Made by a program: the position numbers and the translations under genes
Origin: Paracoccaceae bacterium
GTDB lineage: Bacteria > Pseudomonadota > Alphaproteobacteria > Rhodobacterales > Rhodobacteraceae
Reading direction: 5' to 3'
Assembly: GCA_016744015.1 (NCBI GenBank)
Contig: JADGFD010000005.1
Location: 1-64,000 of the forward strand
Length of the DNA stretch: 64,000 nucleotides
Part shown: one piece after another, positions 63,405 to 64,000 of the stretch
Layout: the number at the start of each line of letters is the position of its first letter
How positions within the stretch are numbered: position 1 is the stretch's first letter
Notes under the pieces: model-generated
Told to the model about the DNA's origin: nothing
Seen by the model: only the letters and a program-made list of their open reading frames with translations
Database searches by the model: none

Positions 63405-64000
63405 TTGCTTACAAAAGTAGTTGGATTACTCGCCTTTCTGATGCCCACTCAGTCTTTCGCATGCGCAGTAATGACTGGGATGGAATTGAGTGATGTATTC
63501 TTGGCAGATGCAGTTATCGTTGGACAAGTAGTAGACTACGAGATTGTTGATGTCGGACGTCAAGGCCCCCTGCCAAACTACGCACGTTTCAAGGTTCGCA
63601 TCGAGAAAGTGCTAACAGGGGACGTTTCTCAAAACCTCAATGTGGACAATACTCTTACGTTTACTTGGGATAATTCAACATTTGGTGAACCTGAAGAATT
63701 TCAGCGCAGAGTTTCCTTCCTATTCGCTTTACGTAACCCGACTTCGCCATTGCCGCCACTTAGATCCGGCAGCGGTGTAATACTGCCGACATTAGAGACC
63801 GATAGCTTTACCGTCTTACAAGCGCCATGTGCAGGCGCATTTATTTTCGACAATTACAGTCCTCAAAGTCAGATTCTGCAACAAGTCCTTGAAACCAAAC
63901 GGGATCCAAATCTTGAATTGGAAATACTTGAAGAGTTTGTCTTTGAACGTGATGCTTTTGGTTCAATGCGGCGCGAAATTTTTATGCTAGAGCATGAATT
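63405..64000 (+). CDS. secreted hypothetical protein, cut by the window end
   Basis: An open frame of at least 198 codons begins at TTG 63405 with GGAGAG 4 bases before it, the first possible start after an in-frame stop at 63384. It has a signal peptide (VVGLLAFLMPTQSFA, cleavage before CAVMTG) and a mature beta-rich part with two Cys (CAVMTG and QAPCAGAF). ADAVIVGQVVDYEIV, FKVRIEKVLTGD and LTFTWDNSTFGEP look like a conserved secreted family seen in Rhodobacterales. It continues beyond base 64000. The gene is AT-richer than the thiolase pair. Function unknown. Confidence 0.65.
   Translation, partial: MLTKVVGLLAFLMPTQSFACAVMTGMELSDVFLADAVIVGQVVDYEIVDVGRQGPLPNYARFKVRIEKVLTGDVSQNLNVDNTLTFTWDNSTFGEPEEFQRRVSFLFALRNPTSPLPPLRSGSGVILPTLETDSFTVLQAPCAGAFIFDNYSPQSQILQQVLETKRDPNLELEILEEFVFERDAFGSMRREIFMLEHE

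Overview
The window reads as chromosomal DNA of a marine-type alphaproteobacterium of the Rhodobacterales (Roseobacter/Rhodobacteraceae lineage). The support is gene content and order: a tail-end dcw cluster ftsW-murG-murC-(two DUF2484 genes)-murB-ddl-ftsQ-ftsA-ftsZ-lpxC-bamD-recN, a bolA / J-domain / cobS / cobT neighbourhood, chpT next to a DUF3553 gene and the ornithine-lipid pair olsB-olsA, a FolB with a long C-terminal extension, and an alphaproteobacterial FtsZ tail. This placement is by recognition only; no database search was run. No rRNA, tRNA, CRISPR array or intact insertion sequence was found.

Layout. 1-2.2 kb: an AT-richer accessory segment with the broken C-terminal part of an N-6 DNA methyltransferase overlapping a small PD-(D/E)XK nuclease-like gene, probably a decayed restriction or defence locus. 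2.6-12.3 kb: a Tat-exported metallo-beta-lactamase-fold hydrolase, an orphan gene, a class I glutamine amidotransferase-like hydrolase, a DUF465 protein, malate synthase G, aminopeptidase N, a secreted DUF4034-like protein and a membrane GGDEF protein. 12.3-24 kb: gatB, an orphan gene coupled to a sulfotransferase-like gene, a DUF4177-like gene, bolA, a J-domain protein, a periplasmic 5'-nucleotidase, cobS and cobT (aerobic cobaltochelatase) split by an orphan secreted protein, and an Xaa-Pro aminopeptidase. 24.3-38.9 kb: one long minus-strand run of DNA-repair, outer-membrane, lipid A and cell-wall/division genes, with an orphan gene inserted between murB and ddl. 39-44.3 kb: an Stf0-like sulfotransferase, a small secreted protein, and the operon folB-redoxin-folP-glmM. 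44.4-51.5 kb: a CAP-domain protein and a divergent phenylacetate-catabolism locus (paaI-paaK-tetR against fadJ-like-paaZ). 51.5-56.7 kb: olsB-olsA, DUF3553/chpT, a propeller-like orphan, gamma-carbonic anhydrase and gmk. 57-64 kb: a PAS protein with a repeat-rich promoter region, aroG(class II)-serB, a GlxA-type AraC regulator, a thiolase-SDR pair, and a secreted protein cut by the window end.

How the genes connect. Peptidoglycan precursor supply (glmM, murB, murC, murG, ddl), septation (ftsW, ftsQ, ftsA, ftsZ) and outer-membrane assembly (lpxC, bamD) are mostly joined by ATGA-type overlaps, so they are probably co-transcribed in blocks; a strong terminator lies after ftsZ. The paa locus and the thiolase at 61 kb carry similar inverted-repeat operators, suggesting that one TetR repressor (gene at 45 kb) links ring-catabolite processing with acetyl/acyl-CoA metabolism. 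Several AT-richer orphan genes sit singly between conserved genes and look like separate insertions.
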